Under the pieces are notes generated by a model. That model was not told the origin of the DNA. It saw nothing but the letters and a program-made list of their open reading frames with translations, and did not search any database. Positions 11,000 to 21,710 of a stretch of DNA of 64,000 nt are shown piece by piece. How positions within the stretch are numbered: position 1 is the stretch's first letter; each line of letters starts with the position of its first letter. Source of the DNA: Corallochytrium limacisporum (taxonomy: Eukaryota; Opisthokonta); assembly GCA_002811645.1 (NCBI GenBank), contig PDIP01000064.1, forward strand, positions 30,521 through 94,520. The letters are read 5' to 3'. Position numbers and translations under genes: made by a program.

Positions 11000-12037
11000 G
11001 ACTGGGCCGGCGTCAAAATATTATCAACTCTCCTAAATGGCTCGCTCTCGCTTACGCTCTCTGGCCTACCATAGTTCTCCACCTTTGGAGTTTCAGTCCA
11101 AACAGTCGATCAGTTCTGTCTCTCATAGTGCCTTTTCAGCACTATCAACAAAAAGGATTTGTTTGCGTGGATCTTATCAACAGATACCCTCATGGTTGTC
11201 ACTGCCGGTGAGCTTCTGTGCCTAGACATCACGTAGTTTGTCGACGGCAAGTGTTGCTGCTCACCAAACGGCCACTACCTCGAGCACAATGGAGACCCGC
11301 CCCGCTGACTTGGCCGCGGTGACGTCGGGGCGTGATACGCCAAAACCCACGTTGCTCACTCCTCCCTGTACACCGCCCGGTGCAAAAGACGAGTGTTTCC
11401 AATACTAAATATACGCCCAAAACAGGACCGTACGGCTCCGATGGCCAAAAAATCCGAACTCTCTCCTGCTCTGAAATCAGGAAACAACCGGGGTACCAAG
11501 GGTCCAAAAATTTCTTGCGGTCTCCATTGGGGGCCGATTTTATACCGACCGGCAAGCGAGGACCGGCCCCCCATTCCCTTCTGTCGCTCGGGCCAACCCA
11601 GCCCTGCAGCGGGTGCAGCAGCAACTGCGGCTGCTTCGGTGGGGACACTTCCAGTGTATTTGGGGGAACCCCGGGGCGGAGGAGGATCCGCCGCCCTCCC
11701 CCCATTTTTGTTTTCCTGCTCGTCCCTTCTGGTCATTGGTTGTCTATGGGAATGGCGCCAACGGTTCAAACGAGTCGGAGAAACCGGGGAACCAGGGGTC
11801 CTGACGCGCCGCTGTGCGACAAGGGAGTGAGCAAAAGGGTTAATGGCCATAGACATTCAGGGTATTTCGTAAACTATGTGAACATACAACGATTGAATAA
11901 TAGGTAGATGCATTTACTAGGAATCATGAACCGGGATCGTCACAGAAAATGACAGTGTTTGAAACCATGGAGCTGCCATGTAGAGGCCACCTTCTTCCAG
12001 TCAGCATCGAACAGTAAAACCACGAAGTTGACGAACC
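11000..12037. other. Divergent intergenic region (shared promoter zone)
   Basis: About 1 kb between two divergently transcribed genes. Open frames occur on both strands at 11229-11907, but they are arginine- and proline-rich products of GC-rich sequence and overlap each other, with no recognisable domain. The region presumably contains promoters in both directions. I see no clear TATA element. Confidence 0.5.
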
Positions 12038-13333
12038 ATGGAAAACCGTAGGTCTGCCGATGGGTATCTGGCGGTCATAACTGCCTCAACATTGGCATGC
12101 CTAGTATTCCCCATCAGTATTCGACTCTTCCGCACGGTCGTGTGGGCACCACTCGGAATCACCGCAAATTCCGGCTGGGTTAGCAATGGTGCAGGGATCA
12201 CCACGGCCACCGCGAGTTTGATCATAGCAGGGGAAGTTGCCATAGCGACAGGTGTTTATTTGGATCCTACGCACTTCGGGGTGAAAGCAGTTGTTGACCT
12301 CAAATGGTATGATTCCTCATACATCAACGCGGGAATCATTGCCACACTGACAGCTGGCTGCGCTTCTATCTTGCGGGAGCTGCACCATGATGCATACATG
12401 AGCGTCAAGGCAGATGGATTCCACGTAGATCGACATTTTCCATTTAGCAGCACTCTCGGCGACCGCCGTGACTACCGTCACAGCACTTTCACCGGATCAC
12501 TGGCCGAATCCGTAGAAAATGTCATCAACAGAGTTGCTACCATCCTCAGCGCTGCAAGTAGCGGGAACTCACCGTCGCTGGATGACTTCAGTCCCCGCGA
12601 ATTCAGTCTGCTGCTCTCCCTCCTTTTCTGGACGCTCGTGGGCGGCAGGCCGTGGCAACCGCTGCCAGCCGATCTGCTCCGCCTTGGACCATTCTACCGG
12701 ACAGGTATCCCGACCCCGCGTGGTGTGATCGCTGGGCCAACAAAGTCAATGCGCGAGAAGCTTGCAAGGATTGCCAATCGGCGCGGGTGCCACAGCTGTG
12801 GCACCGGGCTGCATGGTAACCATTTCATTGCCGACCATCAGCCCCCTAGTGCACTGGTGCGGTCCCACATCAAGAGGAGCTGGCGATGGCTCGGTTGGCT
12901 CGGTGGCGGTGTGGTGCGGTCGCCTCAGCGGGACGCACTGCTGCGTAAGCGCTTCGCTTACAATGGCAGTAGTGCGGGAGGCGGTAAGCGATCATCGCTC
13001 CTGAGATCCGTCGTTTTCTCGCCCTTAACATCTGCAGTGGAGAAGCTGCAGGCGTCCGCGTCACCGTTGCTGCGCCTTTGGGCCCCACCGCAGCGCCTAG
13101 TACCGCACTGTGCTCAGTGTTCCCTAGAGCAAAGCCAACTGTGCGCCAAGTTGACCAGCCGCGCCCTGAGTACAGGCACGGTCCCCAGTTTGGTGGACAA
13201 AGGCGCACTGTGGCGGTCCTGGCGGGTCAGCACGCTACGGATGCACGACCTTTACCTTCCCGTGCCGATGATGTACACCATGGGACTTGCGGATGACCAC
13301 GGCCCCAATGCCGGCGCTGGTTTCGCTCATTGA
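12038..13333 (+). CDS. Membrane protein with an HNH-like Cys/Asp-His/Cys module (431 aa)
   Basis: A complete ATG-to-TGA frame with a good start context (ACC ATG G). Three hydrophobic segments lie at about 10-31, 52-75 and 97-112, so the N-terminal quarter is membrane-embedded. The C-terminal half carries C251-x2-C254, then Asp266-His267 in a FIADHQPP stretch, then C358-x2-C361 after a long basic insert. That order (CxxC, DHxxP, CxxC) is the layout of Zn-stabilised HNH/treble-clef nuclease folds. The match is to the motif pattern only: the usual Asn after the DH and the final His are not obvious, and the gap between the halves is long. It may be a structural zinc module rather than a nuclease. 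I do not recognise a named family. It is transcribed away from the NTE gene. The gene is very likely real, but its function is unknown. Confidence 0.85.
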   Translation: MENRRSADGYLAVITASTLACLVFPISIRLFRTVVWAPLGITANSGWVSNGAGITTATASLIIAGEVAIATGVYLDPTHFGVKAVVDLKWYDSSYINAGIIATLTAGCASILRELHHDAYMSVKADGFHVDRHFPFSSTLGDRRDYRHSTFTGSLAESVENVINRVATILSAASSGNSPSLDDFSPREFSLLLSLLFWTLVGGRPWQPLPADLLRLGPFYRTGIPTPRGVIAGPTKSMREKLARIANRRGCHSCGTGLHGNHFIADHQPPSALVRSHIKRSWRWLGWLGGGVVRSPQRDALLRKRFAYNGSSAGGGKRSSLLRSVVFSPLTSAVEKLQASASPLLRLWAPPQRLVPHCAQCSLEQSQLCAKLTSRALSTGTVPSLVDKGALWRSWRVSTLRMHDLYLPVPMMYTMGLADDHGPNAGAGFAH

Positions 13334-13525
13334 ATGGCTTGGTCTCCTCATGTAACATATGCTAAATTAGTAGAAACTTGTGCCCATATTTCAATACCGA
13401 TTTTGAGATGTACCCAATGGGTTTCCACGTCTTCGTGATGTTTTCATATTTGCGCTGTACTTTGTGTTGACGCATTTTCCAAGCGTCTTTTAGCTCCTGT
13501 GCTGGTGGCGAATGCTATAGTGCAC

Positions 13526-13884
13526 TTACTTGAGTTCCAGGTCTTCCAAACTCTTCTGCATATTGTAAAAAAAGGAAAGTAATTAATCAATACCATGGTT
13601 AGCAAAATTCAGTTCATTTCCCATTACACCAACCTTCGCAATCCCATTTCTCTGTTTATACTTACCCGTTCACTACCTGGTTCTGCCGTCTCATGGCTGG
13701 CCAAGGGATCAAACTCGTCCAAAGACGTGTCCACTTGCTGAACATTCTCCTTCGATACGCTTGTAGCTACCTCATTGCCGCTCCCTTCAGAAAGCGCCTG
13801 TGGGTCTGCCACCTTTTCAGCCTTCAGTTCCACCTCAGGTAGACTATCTGGTGCGGGATCGCCCACCTTTGCAACGTCGGCCAT
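13526..13884 (-). CDS. Small acidic protein, two exons (82 aa)
   Basis: Join of exon 1 (13666-13884, 73 codons from ATG) and exon 2 (13526-13555, ending in TAA). Exon 1 ends with CGG directly before a GTAAGT donor. Read without splicing, the frame would end after 13 unrelated residues. Splicing in phase 0 gives the tail KSLEDLELK. The protein is very acidic and rich in Ala, Ser, Glu, Val and Asp, with a DEFDPL motif near residue 57 and a C-terminal leucine/acidic helix-like end. Such short acidic motifs are often adaptor-binding peptides, but that is a guess. A second GTAAGT overlaps the stop codon, so a further downstream exon cannot be fully excluded. No family recognised. Confidence 0.6.
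13556..13665 (-). other. Spliceosomal intron of the small acidic gene
   Basis: 110-nt intron read on the minus strand. The donor is GTAAGT (13660-13665), the branch site GCTAACC lies at 13598-13604 (preceded by T), then a T-rich tract, and the acceptor is TGCAG (13556-13560). The branch-to-acceptor distance is about 43 nt, the same as in the KIN17 leader introns. Confidence 0.8.
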
Positions 13885-14845
13885 TGTTTACGTTCTCTTG
13901 TATGATATCACGCTTCTATATCCTGTCGCAGTCCATAAATGGGTTAAATGATAGCTATCTCGTTTGATATCGATCCGACTACCGTGCCATACGGGTCACG
14001 TTTAAACGATCTCGTTGTTTCATTATTGGACGTTCAAATAGACCAGTGCATGAAATAGCCTCGGATGCCTGCCAATGGGTGACCTTTTTGGGGTTTTCTT
14101 AAAGGAGAGATGAAACACCGACAGATGCGATGGACAGACCCACAGCAATCTCCGTGGGCCCGCGACTGGGTATCTCTGGTGCTCACACTAACCCCAACCC
14201 CCCCCCCTTACCCAAAATTTCGGTGACAGCAGCAAATATGTTCAAACCGCACGTCCGTACTTTCACTACTGAAATCCAGAGACTCCCTCACCCTTGCCAG
14301 GCCGTAGTGGCCCCTATTTAGGGGTCCTCCTCGCCCGGTCCTCGGGGCAACGGGTGGTACCACCGATTGAAAAGCCTGGCCCGCTTTTGGGAAAACATTG
14401 CGCAGGAAGGGTTAAAATCACAGGGGCCGGAAAGAGAAAAAAAAAATATTCGTAAAAACACACACAGCCCCGAGGACCCCCAGGCCCCACCAACCCGTCG
14501 CTTGCCCTCCCCTCCCCCCCTCCTTTAGTTTCCTGTGTATTTTCCCATTTGGAGCGCCCCCCCGGGGGGGGGGGGGGGTCCTGGCCCTAAGCGCCCGGGG
14601 GCTACCGGAGAGGAGACCGTTTGGACGCGCGCAGTTGGGGTGGGAGCGCTGCGCCGCTCTGCTGCGGTTCGCGGGTTTCGGAGGAGCGGCGGGGGTTCGT
14701 TAGGGGAACAGTTCAAGACCGGGTGGCCCCTCCGTGGCGGGGGGGGGGGCAGACTTAGGACCCAGTGCTGTGGTATTGACTATTATAGTACATCTGTCTA
14801 TGTAGCGGGGTTTGGTTTATAGTTTAGTTGCTATTACTGTGTGTT
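13885..14845. other. Spacer with long G-run
   Basis: No gene recognised. The first 150 bp are probably the promoter of the small acidic gene. The rest is GC-rich, including seven C followed by fifteen G at 14557-14578 and another G-run near 14740-14750. These are capable of G-quadruplex formation and resemble the edges of both assembly gaps. Confidence 0.6.
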
Positions 14846-17068
14846 TCACGCAGATATTGACGATGGTGGAACAGTGTCCTGATTCTCTGCCCGGCGATGC
14901 TCCAGGCCGATGCGGGTAACAAGGAAGAAGACGGCCGCGTTTGTGACGTGATAGGCCACAAACATTGAGAAGCCTGAGTACAGCGCAGATACGCCGTGGA
15001 ACTGGACGGTACGAATGGCACAATCCATAAAGGACGTGAACGGAGTACTCAGAGCCACCGCCGAGATCACACTGCCATCCACACCTGTAACTACCACTCC
15101 CAGGCCTTGCAGATGAAGCTTTACGAGGATGGTATTCACAGGATACGCTACCGCGTCCCCGACAAAGGCTGCAAGCATCGATGCCGCAGCGTGTGATGTG
15201 ATGGTGCTGACTGCTTCCACTGTCTCCTCATTGATGTTTTCTGCAAAATCTTCCGACCCATCATCACCGGCCGGATTTGATCCGGATTGGAAGTATCGTA
15301 AGAATCCCATAGGGAACAGGCTGCCGTGGTGCAGCAAGTTGCGCAGGACACGCCGCTCAACCAGGAGACTCACTCCGTCCTGCAGCAAGGTGCAGAGAAT
15401 AGCCGGTAGGGCCAATTTCCAAAGGCTCAGCGGTCGCGATATAACCAGAGTAGCAGCTTTGGTCAGATTGGCGCTCTGATCCAAGATTTCACTGGGTGCA
15501 TGTGTGTGTGGCAGGATTCGTGCCCGTAGAACCTGCCACAGAGTCGGCAGAAACGACCACACAATCCCCCAATAGGGACCAATGGCATTGTTCGGGGTGA
15601 GAAGACCATGTTGCACGGCTGTCACAGCTACACTCGGGTCGCCAGCCATTCTACGGTTCCATCCCGGATGGCGGGGATTGGCGGCCACTGCCGCAATTAC
15701 AGCGACCGAGGTGACCGGTAGACTGAGCACAGATGCAAGAGATCGGCTGATTACGAAGCGCACCAGACCTGTCATGGGATGCATGGGTTGACCATCGCTA
15801 TATCTGCGCTGGAGTGCCAAGGTCTCGTTCTTGTCTGTGAGCCCTTGTTCATTGTCATTCTCGTCGAACGGACTGTCCTGCTCCCCATGCTCCTCTTCGG
15901 TCTCAAGCAAGGAGTCCTGCAGATGATGTTGAGCACTTGCGTTCGCCAATGATTGCAGCAGATACGCGTTGATTGCAGTCTGCAGGCCAATGTGCAAACT
16001 ATCCCTTAGACACTCTTCTGTGTAGCCCCGCGCTGGAACGCGGCGAAGCATGACAAAGAATGCATCCATGACCCCTGCACTGGCCGTGGGTATGGATTGA
16101 CCACTAGACAATGGCATGATCGCGCGTTGCCCCTGGTTCAACAGCCAGCGCCAAGGCTGCAGTTCGCTACTGCTTGGAGTGGGCCAGGCTTGAAGTTGTA
16201 GTTTTAGCGCGAGCAGAGGAAAGCTCACCAGGCTTGCCACCAGACTACCTACCATAGCACTCTCTAGCTGTAACTTCAAATCCTCCTCGTCTGTGGGCGG
16301 TCGAGTCACTTTCTTTGCAACGGGAGCTTCAACCACATTGCCACTAGCCATAGGCAATGTCAAGCTTTCCACAGTTGCTGCGGCCGCTGCCGCCTGTGCT
16401 GAGTCGGCGCTGAGACTGTAGGTTGACTGTGCGTGCAAATTCGTCATGCTTCGGTTCAGGCTGCTCTGGCTATTATATCGCTCAACTCGCCGTCGTCCCC
16501 GTGAGCTGCGTGTCCGTGAAGCTATATTTATATTACTACCGGTGTCTGCCACTGCTACCGCTTCTACGTCCTCTGCTGCGCTCTCCTCCCTTCTAGGGGA
16601 CGTGGGAATCCCGGACTCTTCAAGCTCGATCTGTCTGGCGATTTGACTATTGCTCTCGTAGGCTACGGCATGCAAAATTTCTTGCTGCGCTTGTAAATCC
16701 GGCGTGCTGTATCCACGACTCCTAGGCGTGGTGTATCCGCTCACTGAACCACCCAAATTCAGCAGGTCAAGGTTGCTGCCAACGGCATCGTTGCCCAAAA
16801 ATGCACCACCGAGGCCAAGATTGTGGTCGTACCGGTGGTACTCTCGTTCCAGCTCTGCGCCCGATTCTGATCCAGAAACTCGCGTCTGTGGAGTGCGTTG
16901 TCCTCCATCTGTATAAGATCGCACCCGTAAACTCGGGCTGGAACCGCGACTGGACATGACACGCAGGTCTCCATGTGACCCAGCCCTACTCCGTCCTTCC
17001 TGCCGATCCGGGTTGCGCCAGGACGAGCTGGCCACCCCGAAAAAGTACCAAGGTGCTAGGTATACCAT
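14846..17068 (-). CDS. SLC25A46: SLC25A46-like mitochondrial outer-membrane carrier-family protein, extended N-terminus
   Basis: 740 aa. Residues 1-255 are Ser/Arg/Gly/Glu-rich and probably disordered, including a seven-Ala stretch near 225. The rest matches the divergent carrier SLC25A46, which sits in the mitochondrial outer membrane and acts in fusion/fission and lipid traffic rather than metabolite exchange. Carrier-like repeats begin at about 262 (SFPLLALKLQLQ, Pro284) and about 625 (a Gly-Asp-Ala-Val-Ala-Tyr-Pro segment with Pro643 and KLHLQG). The last repeat ends with a Gly-rich YSGF element near 697-700. The usual carrier signature Px[DE]xx[KR] is degenerate (PVNT in place of PLE-type), as in SLC25A46 and Ugo1. 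An acidic insert lies at about 388-415. At roughly 420 aa, human SLC25A46 is much shorter, so the N-terminal extension is unusual. The start is the first ATG of the open frame; a downstream start is possible. Confidence 0.75.
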   Translation of the reverse strand: MVYLAPWYFFGVASSSWRNPDRQEGRSRAGSHGDLRVMSSRGSSPSLRVRSYTDGGQRTPQTRVSGSESGAELEREYHRYDHNLGLGGAFLGNDAVGSNLDLLNLGGSVSGYTTPRSRGYSTPDLQAQQEILHAVAYESNSQIARQIELEESGIPTSPRREESAAEDVEAVAVADTGSNINIASRTRSSRGRRRVERYNSQSSLNRSMTNLHAQSTYSLSADSAQAAAAAATVESLTLPMASGNVVEAPVAKKVTRPPTDEEDLKLQLESAMVGSLVASLVSFPLLALKLQLQAWPTPSSSELQPWRWLLNQGQRAIMPLSSGQSIPTASAGVMDAFFVMLRRVPARGYTEECLRDSLHIGLQTAINAYLLQSLANASAQHHLQDSLLETEEEHGEQDSPFDENDNEQGLTDKNETLALQRRYSDGQPMHPMTGLVRFVISRSLASVLSLPVTSVAVIAAVAANPRHPGWNRRMAGDPSVAVTAVQHGLLTPNNAIGPYWGIVWSFLPTLWQVLRARILPHTHAPSEILDQSANLTKAATLVISRPLSLWKLALPAILCTLLQDGVSLLVERRVLRNLLHHGSLFPMGFLRYFQSGSNPAGDDGSEDFAENINEETVEAVSTITSHAAASMLAAFVGDAVAYPVNTILVKLHLQGLGVVVTGVDGSVISAVALSTPFTSFMDCAIRTVQFHGVSALYSGFSMFVAYHVTNAAVFFLVTRIGLEHRRAENQDTVPPSSISA

Positions 17069-20000
17069 GATTCTACTAATTGAGATGTTCGTTTGAACTC
17101 CCTACTGTTCAAGAGTCAATCATGTTCCACATCTCTTCTGAAAACTGGGCACAGTGTAATTTACCACAGAGGACAAAGCTGCTACCATTGACTGCCCTTT
17201 GGTACAAGTAGCTTTTAAACCATGAGTTCACAAAAGATATACCGAAGGTGAGTCCCCGCGGCGAACAGGAAATGATGTTGTGCCCTTTGTCAATCAAGAA
17301 ACCTCTGCCCTGAACAGTGGTTGGTTGGTCTGGTTGCCCTGTTTCAGGGCCCGCCCCTACCTCGGACCCTCCACCGAGCCCCGCCTCCACCGAACAAACA
17401 GACTCGGACGGAACGGCACCCCCCCCCCTCTCCCGTTGACCCGTTCCACCGACCCATTGGCGGAAGCGGGGGCCTAGGGGGAACGCAAGTCTAAAGTGAA
17501 CCGCGTCATCTAACTGAAGACCTTACATTTATGATTTTACGAATTTGTGTTCCATAGAAGGCCCGGATATATATATTACCCACCGGTTTGGCTGATGGCA
17601 TCGGGTATCATTTGGGCACGGGGTACCTTTACTTTTTCTATTTCCCTTACATTTTCGAACGGTGCGGGAGTATGACGTCGGGTTGGTAGGGCCATATGCC
17701 GCCTGATCACTAATTTCGTAAATGTAATGGATATGCCCTACACCAATTTGTGAATTTGGGGGACGTATCAAATGTTGGCTGATTTCTTTCCTGGGCGGAC
17801 TGCGCCATACCCCCGGTATTGGGCCAGCCTTCCTTTTCGGCTGATTTCAATGAGCAACGCAAATTTGGGACCGTTGCTGCTGTTCGCTGGGACCCGATTC
17901 GGGTCAACTGCTGCTTCATATGTCCATATGTTTAGTACCAGAGACGCCAACAATGGGAAACGGAACACTTGGGTGGTGCGACTGTGTGATTGCGCCACCC
18001 ACTGTTGGTTTGCAACAATGGGGCCATTCAAGGATTATTGGCGATACTAATAGTATGCGATTCTGTTCCGCGAAAAGGGGAAGAATCCGAAACCGTGCGC
18101 CGGTCAGGCACAGGGCGCCCGATGCGATCCATCGAGCCCGCAAGTGGGCCAAGGTAGGCAAATTCGAGCCGGGAAAGTAGTACAATTTGTACTTTGATGA
18201 AAGGAATGTTAAAACCACAGGGGCATATTAACAACTTGCCACAGTGCCTGGAGACAGAGAATGGGGCCAAAGACTGACGAGGGACAGAGGAAAGGAGTTC
18301 GCCTTGGACGAAGAGTTCTGCTGGTCTCACTCTTTCTATATGGGCTAATTTCCATACTGAATTCACTATGTGTTTCCTTGATGTTTTGTTCTTTGTTCTG
18401 GCGTTTGCAAGGTTATTGTTGGCTTTTGCTAGAGTCGACCAAACTGTTCACCTGGCCCATGCAAATGCTGCTGCGGCGCATCCCAATGCGACCCCACACC
18501 GACCCCATACGATCCCGCCACTAAGACGCAAGATTTGATCATCAATTCAGGTGCTGTGGATGTCGTCAGGCAAATGAAGTGAGCACCGTGTTTCTCAGCA
18601 GATCATGTCCATCCGCTCCGCATCCGCAAGGTATGCATGGTATCACAGTCAATTTATTTCCTCTTGGGCACATCCATCGCATGCTGGCACTGTTCGGATC
18701 AAAATAAAGCGTCAGCCAGTGGTGCACTACCGACCCGATCAGAGCGGCGCAGCACTCCTGGATCGCGCGCACATGTGATGCTCATGAAATCCTTGAAAGC
18801 GATCGCTCGTGATTCTTCACCGTCCCATCCTTCTCATTATCTACCCTAATATACTGCCTTTTTGTTTCTCTTTCTCTTCCGCCCTAATCTCTCCTCCTTT
18901 AATTACTGGCTGAACCTAGGACACTAGGGCCATACTCTCGGCAGGAGGGTCAGCCAAACCTTGCGCCCTGTAGTGAAAGTAAGGGAAATGTGTGAGAAAA
19001 GCTTTCCAGTAATTCGGCGGAGAGAGAGAGCCCCCCGGGGGGAGGGGGTCCCGTGTTGACGAGGAAAAGAGGGACCACCGACGAACTGCCTTGAAAGCCA
19101 AATCACCATCACAAGAGCGCATCCAACAGACATGTTTGCCGTTGATACGAGTGCGCACACAGTTATCCAAGCCAGAGCAGGTAGCATAACACCAGCATGC
19201 ATGACGTTCTATTAGCCTATCTCGAATAGGAATTAACCGTACGATGCGCTCAAAAGTATCAGCATAAACCGGTCGTTGCGATGTTCTCGTGTTTGCAACA
19301 TGTAGCATGTGTGTGCTGCACAACTGTGTGCCATGCGAAGACCTAAAAAAGAGTTTTTCTTGTTTCATGTCACTTCCTGCCCGCTTACGATCTCGATCTG
19401 TGGTCGACACACGGGCACCAGCAAACCCTAAATGCAGTACCCCTCTGGAAACGATCTCTTTACTTTCCGAACAAAGATTTGGTTCGGCTCTTTGAGTCAT
19501 ACCACTCCAGCGTAGCGCGGTGCGTGCGTAACTCCCAGTCAATCTCAGAGGCTTACACCACACACTCACACACACAAACACACAACATCAACCCAGGGCC
19601 GTCTACCCCAAAGAAAGAAAAGGGAAAAGTTAAAGGAAAGAAGGAAAAGGAAGGAAGAAGAACGACCCGGGCGTGTTGCCCGTGGGTCCGGCAGCGGGGG
19701 TTGTGCGTAGAGTGCGGATTGTATGACCATGGTGACCTGAACGGCAAGAGAGAAAATGAATACATCAGCGCGTTAATTACTAAAAAAAAAAAGAGAGAGC
19801 GAGAGAGAGAGTACAGAGACGGACATGACAAGGGCCCCGGGAGGGAGGGGGGGCAAGCCCTCCCTTCCCGGAGCTCCTCTCACTGAGAATCCCTTTCTTA
19901 GATTATTGGGAGAATGAAGAAAGATACACCGAGGCCGCCGGGGCCATTGTGAGAACAAGAAGAAAAAAAGGAAAAAGAAAGAAAAGGAACGGACCAGTGA

Positions 20001-21710
20001 ACCCCCGGGGGAGGTTAATACACCTGCAAAATATACGCGGGTGGGTCCGTACCCCCCCCCCTCTCTCTCTCTTCCCCGGCGGGGCGCGTCAGCACCGCGT
20101 AATATGGAATTTCGTCCTTCGTTCCTACTCTTCGACTCAATGACAAAAAGAAAACAAAAAAATTGCCAGTTTGTGTTTCTTTGGGCCTGCTGGGCGCGAG
20201 GGAAAAGAGGGGATGGGTGGCCAGGGGAATGAATGGTAGAAGAGAGAGTCAGACCGAGGGAGGGAGAGAGAGCGAGAGCGAGAGAGAGATGAGGAGGAGG
20301 ACAAGATTCCTTCTCCTGGATCGTTCCTCCACCAATTCCATATTAATACCATACTACCATTATACCATAATACGAATCAGTTTAAAAAAAGAAATGAAAG
20401 GGGCAACCCCCCTCCTACCCCGGCAAGTGGTGACCTCCGCCCTTTCGCCGCTTGGTGGTCTCATTGGTGTGCAAAAAAGGGAGGGTCCGGTTTGGCGATG
20501 ACATAGTAATAATACCAAAGATTACCTCAGTTTTTTCTGTGCGTGGGTGGGAGGGACTGGGGACCCTTCTCTCTCTTGGCTCGGCGGGTTTACTATACAA
20601 GGAGAAGGGGAACCACCCCGGGGAGGGGGGGGGNNNNNNNNNNNNNNNNNNNNNNNNNNNNNNNNNNNNNNNNNNNNNNNNNNNNNNNNNNNNNNNNNNN
20701 NNNNNNNNNNNNNNNNNNNNNNNNNNNNNNNNNNNNNNNNNNNNNNNNNNNNNNNNNNNNNNNNNNNNNNNNNNNNNNNNNNNNNNNNNNNNNNNNNNNN
20801 NNNNNNNNNNNNNNNNNNNNNNNNNNNNNNNNNNNNNNNNNNNNNNNNNNNNNNNNNNNNNNNNNNNNNNNNNNNNNNNNNNGGAGGAGAAGGAGGGGGG
20901 GGGAGAGGGTTCGTGGTACGAAAGGGTTGGATGACCTCGTCCAACAATCAAACGCACGCAGGTTGCAGCACCACCCCCTCCCCCCTTTTCTTCTCACTTT
21001 TCTCTCCCACCCACCCCCCAAAATTGCGCAGTACTGCGGTCACCTGAGCGGGGGGCTTAGGGTTAAAATGAAAGAGCGAGCGAGATAGGGAGAGAGGGGG
21101 GGGGGTGCGGAGAGAGGGAGAGCACGCTGCTAATACTAAATAAACAGGGTCAGCAGGTGACTCCCCCCTAACCTTCCTCTCCCTAGCCGATCCGTGCCCC
21201 AGACCTCTTGCGCACTTGCCCTACGCTACTCCGTTCAAAACCTTTCTCTCGTCTTTCTTTGTGAGGGAGAGTTTGGTTCGCAAAGAGCGTACCGGCGGGG
21301 GGGGATCCACACATTTTCTATACGCTCGTCGGAGATCCCGGGAACAGAACGAAACGGGAGATGAAGGAAGTTTCCGCCTGGGATGAGACCCGACGGTCGG
21401 GGATGGGGGGAAAAGGTGAGCGCAACGGTCAAAAGAGCAATTCTTTTGCAGTGCTGGTTTGTTTGGTCAGACAGCAAGAATATCGTTCGGTGTCCCTGAT
21501 GTCTGTGTTGTTGTTTCTGTGGCGCGACCATACAGTTGTGCATCCCTAAACACGCCGGTTTGGCTGACTGCGCACTGATCCAAGTGGCTATTTAAGTGGA
21601 CCAAGTACGGAAAAATTCACGATCAATTGTGTTTGAGGATACTTAACACGTGACTAAGGGAAAGAATAGAGGTCTTGGATTGGTCTTGTACACTCCAGAT
21701 ATTTCCCACC
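17069..21710. other. 4.6-kb gene-free spacer with low-complexity islands
   Basis: No convincing gene on either strand. 17.1-18.9 kb has mixed composition with many short overlapping frames. 19.5-21.3 kb is dominated by GA/CT repeats, A-rich and G-rich runs and an assembly gap. A possible leader acceptor lies at 21160-21186 (CCTAAC followed by a pyrimidine tract and CCCTAG), and a GTGAGC donor-like site at 21415-21420. Either could belong to 5'-UTR splicing of the oxygenase gene at 21711, but no matching pair is clear. Confidence 0.6.
20634..20882. other. Assembly gap (249 N)
   Basis: A run of 249 N. The left flank is CCCCGGGGA followed by nine G, and the right flank is GGAGGAGAAGG with a further G-run, again pointing to a break in G-rich sequence. 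Confidence 0.99.

Noticed and set aside
11229-11907. Overlapping open frames on both strands between NTE and the HNH-like gene
   Set aside because: GC-rich sequence opens several frames at once; products are Pro/Arg/Gly-rich without motifs.
5214-17680. Similar 20-mers at about 5216 and 17660 (GTATGACGT then GGGTTGGT)
   Set aside because: 18 of 20 matches between two short words is expected by chance in a 64-kb window; no longer homology flanks them.
17529-18366. Cluster of short overlapping frames that could be a decayed mobile element
   Set aside because: No reverse transcriptase, transposase, terminal repeat or target duplication could be seen.
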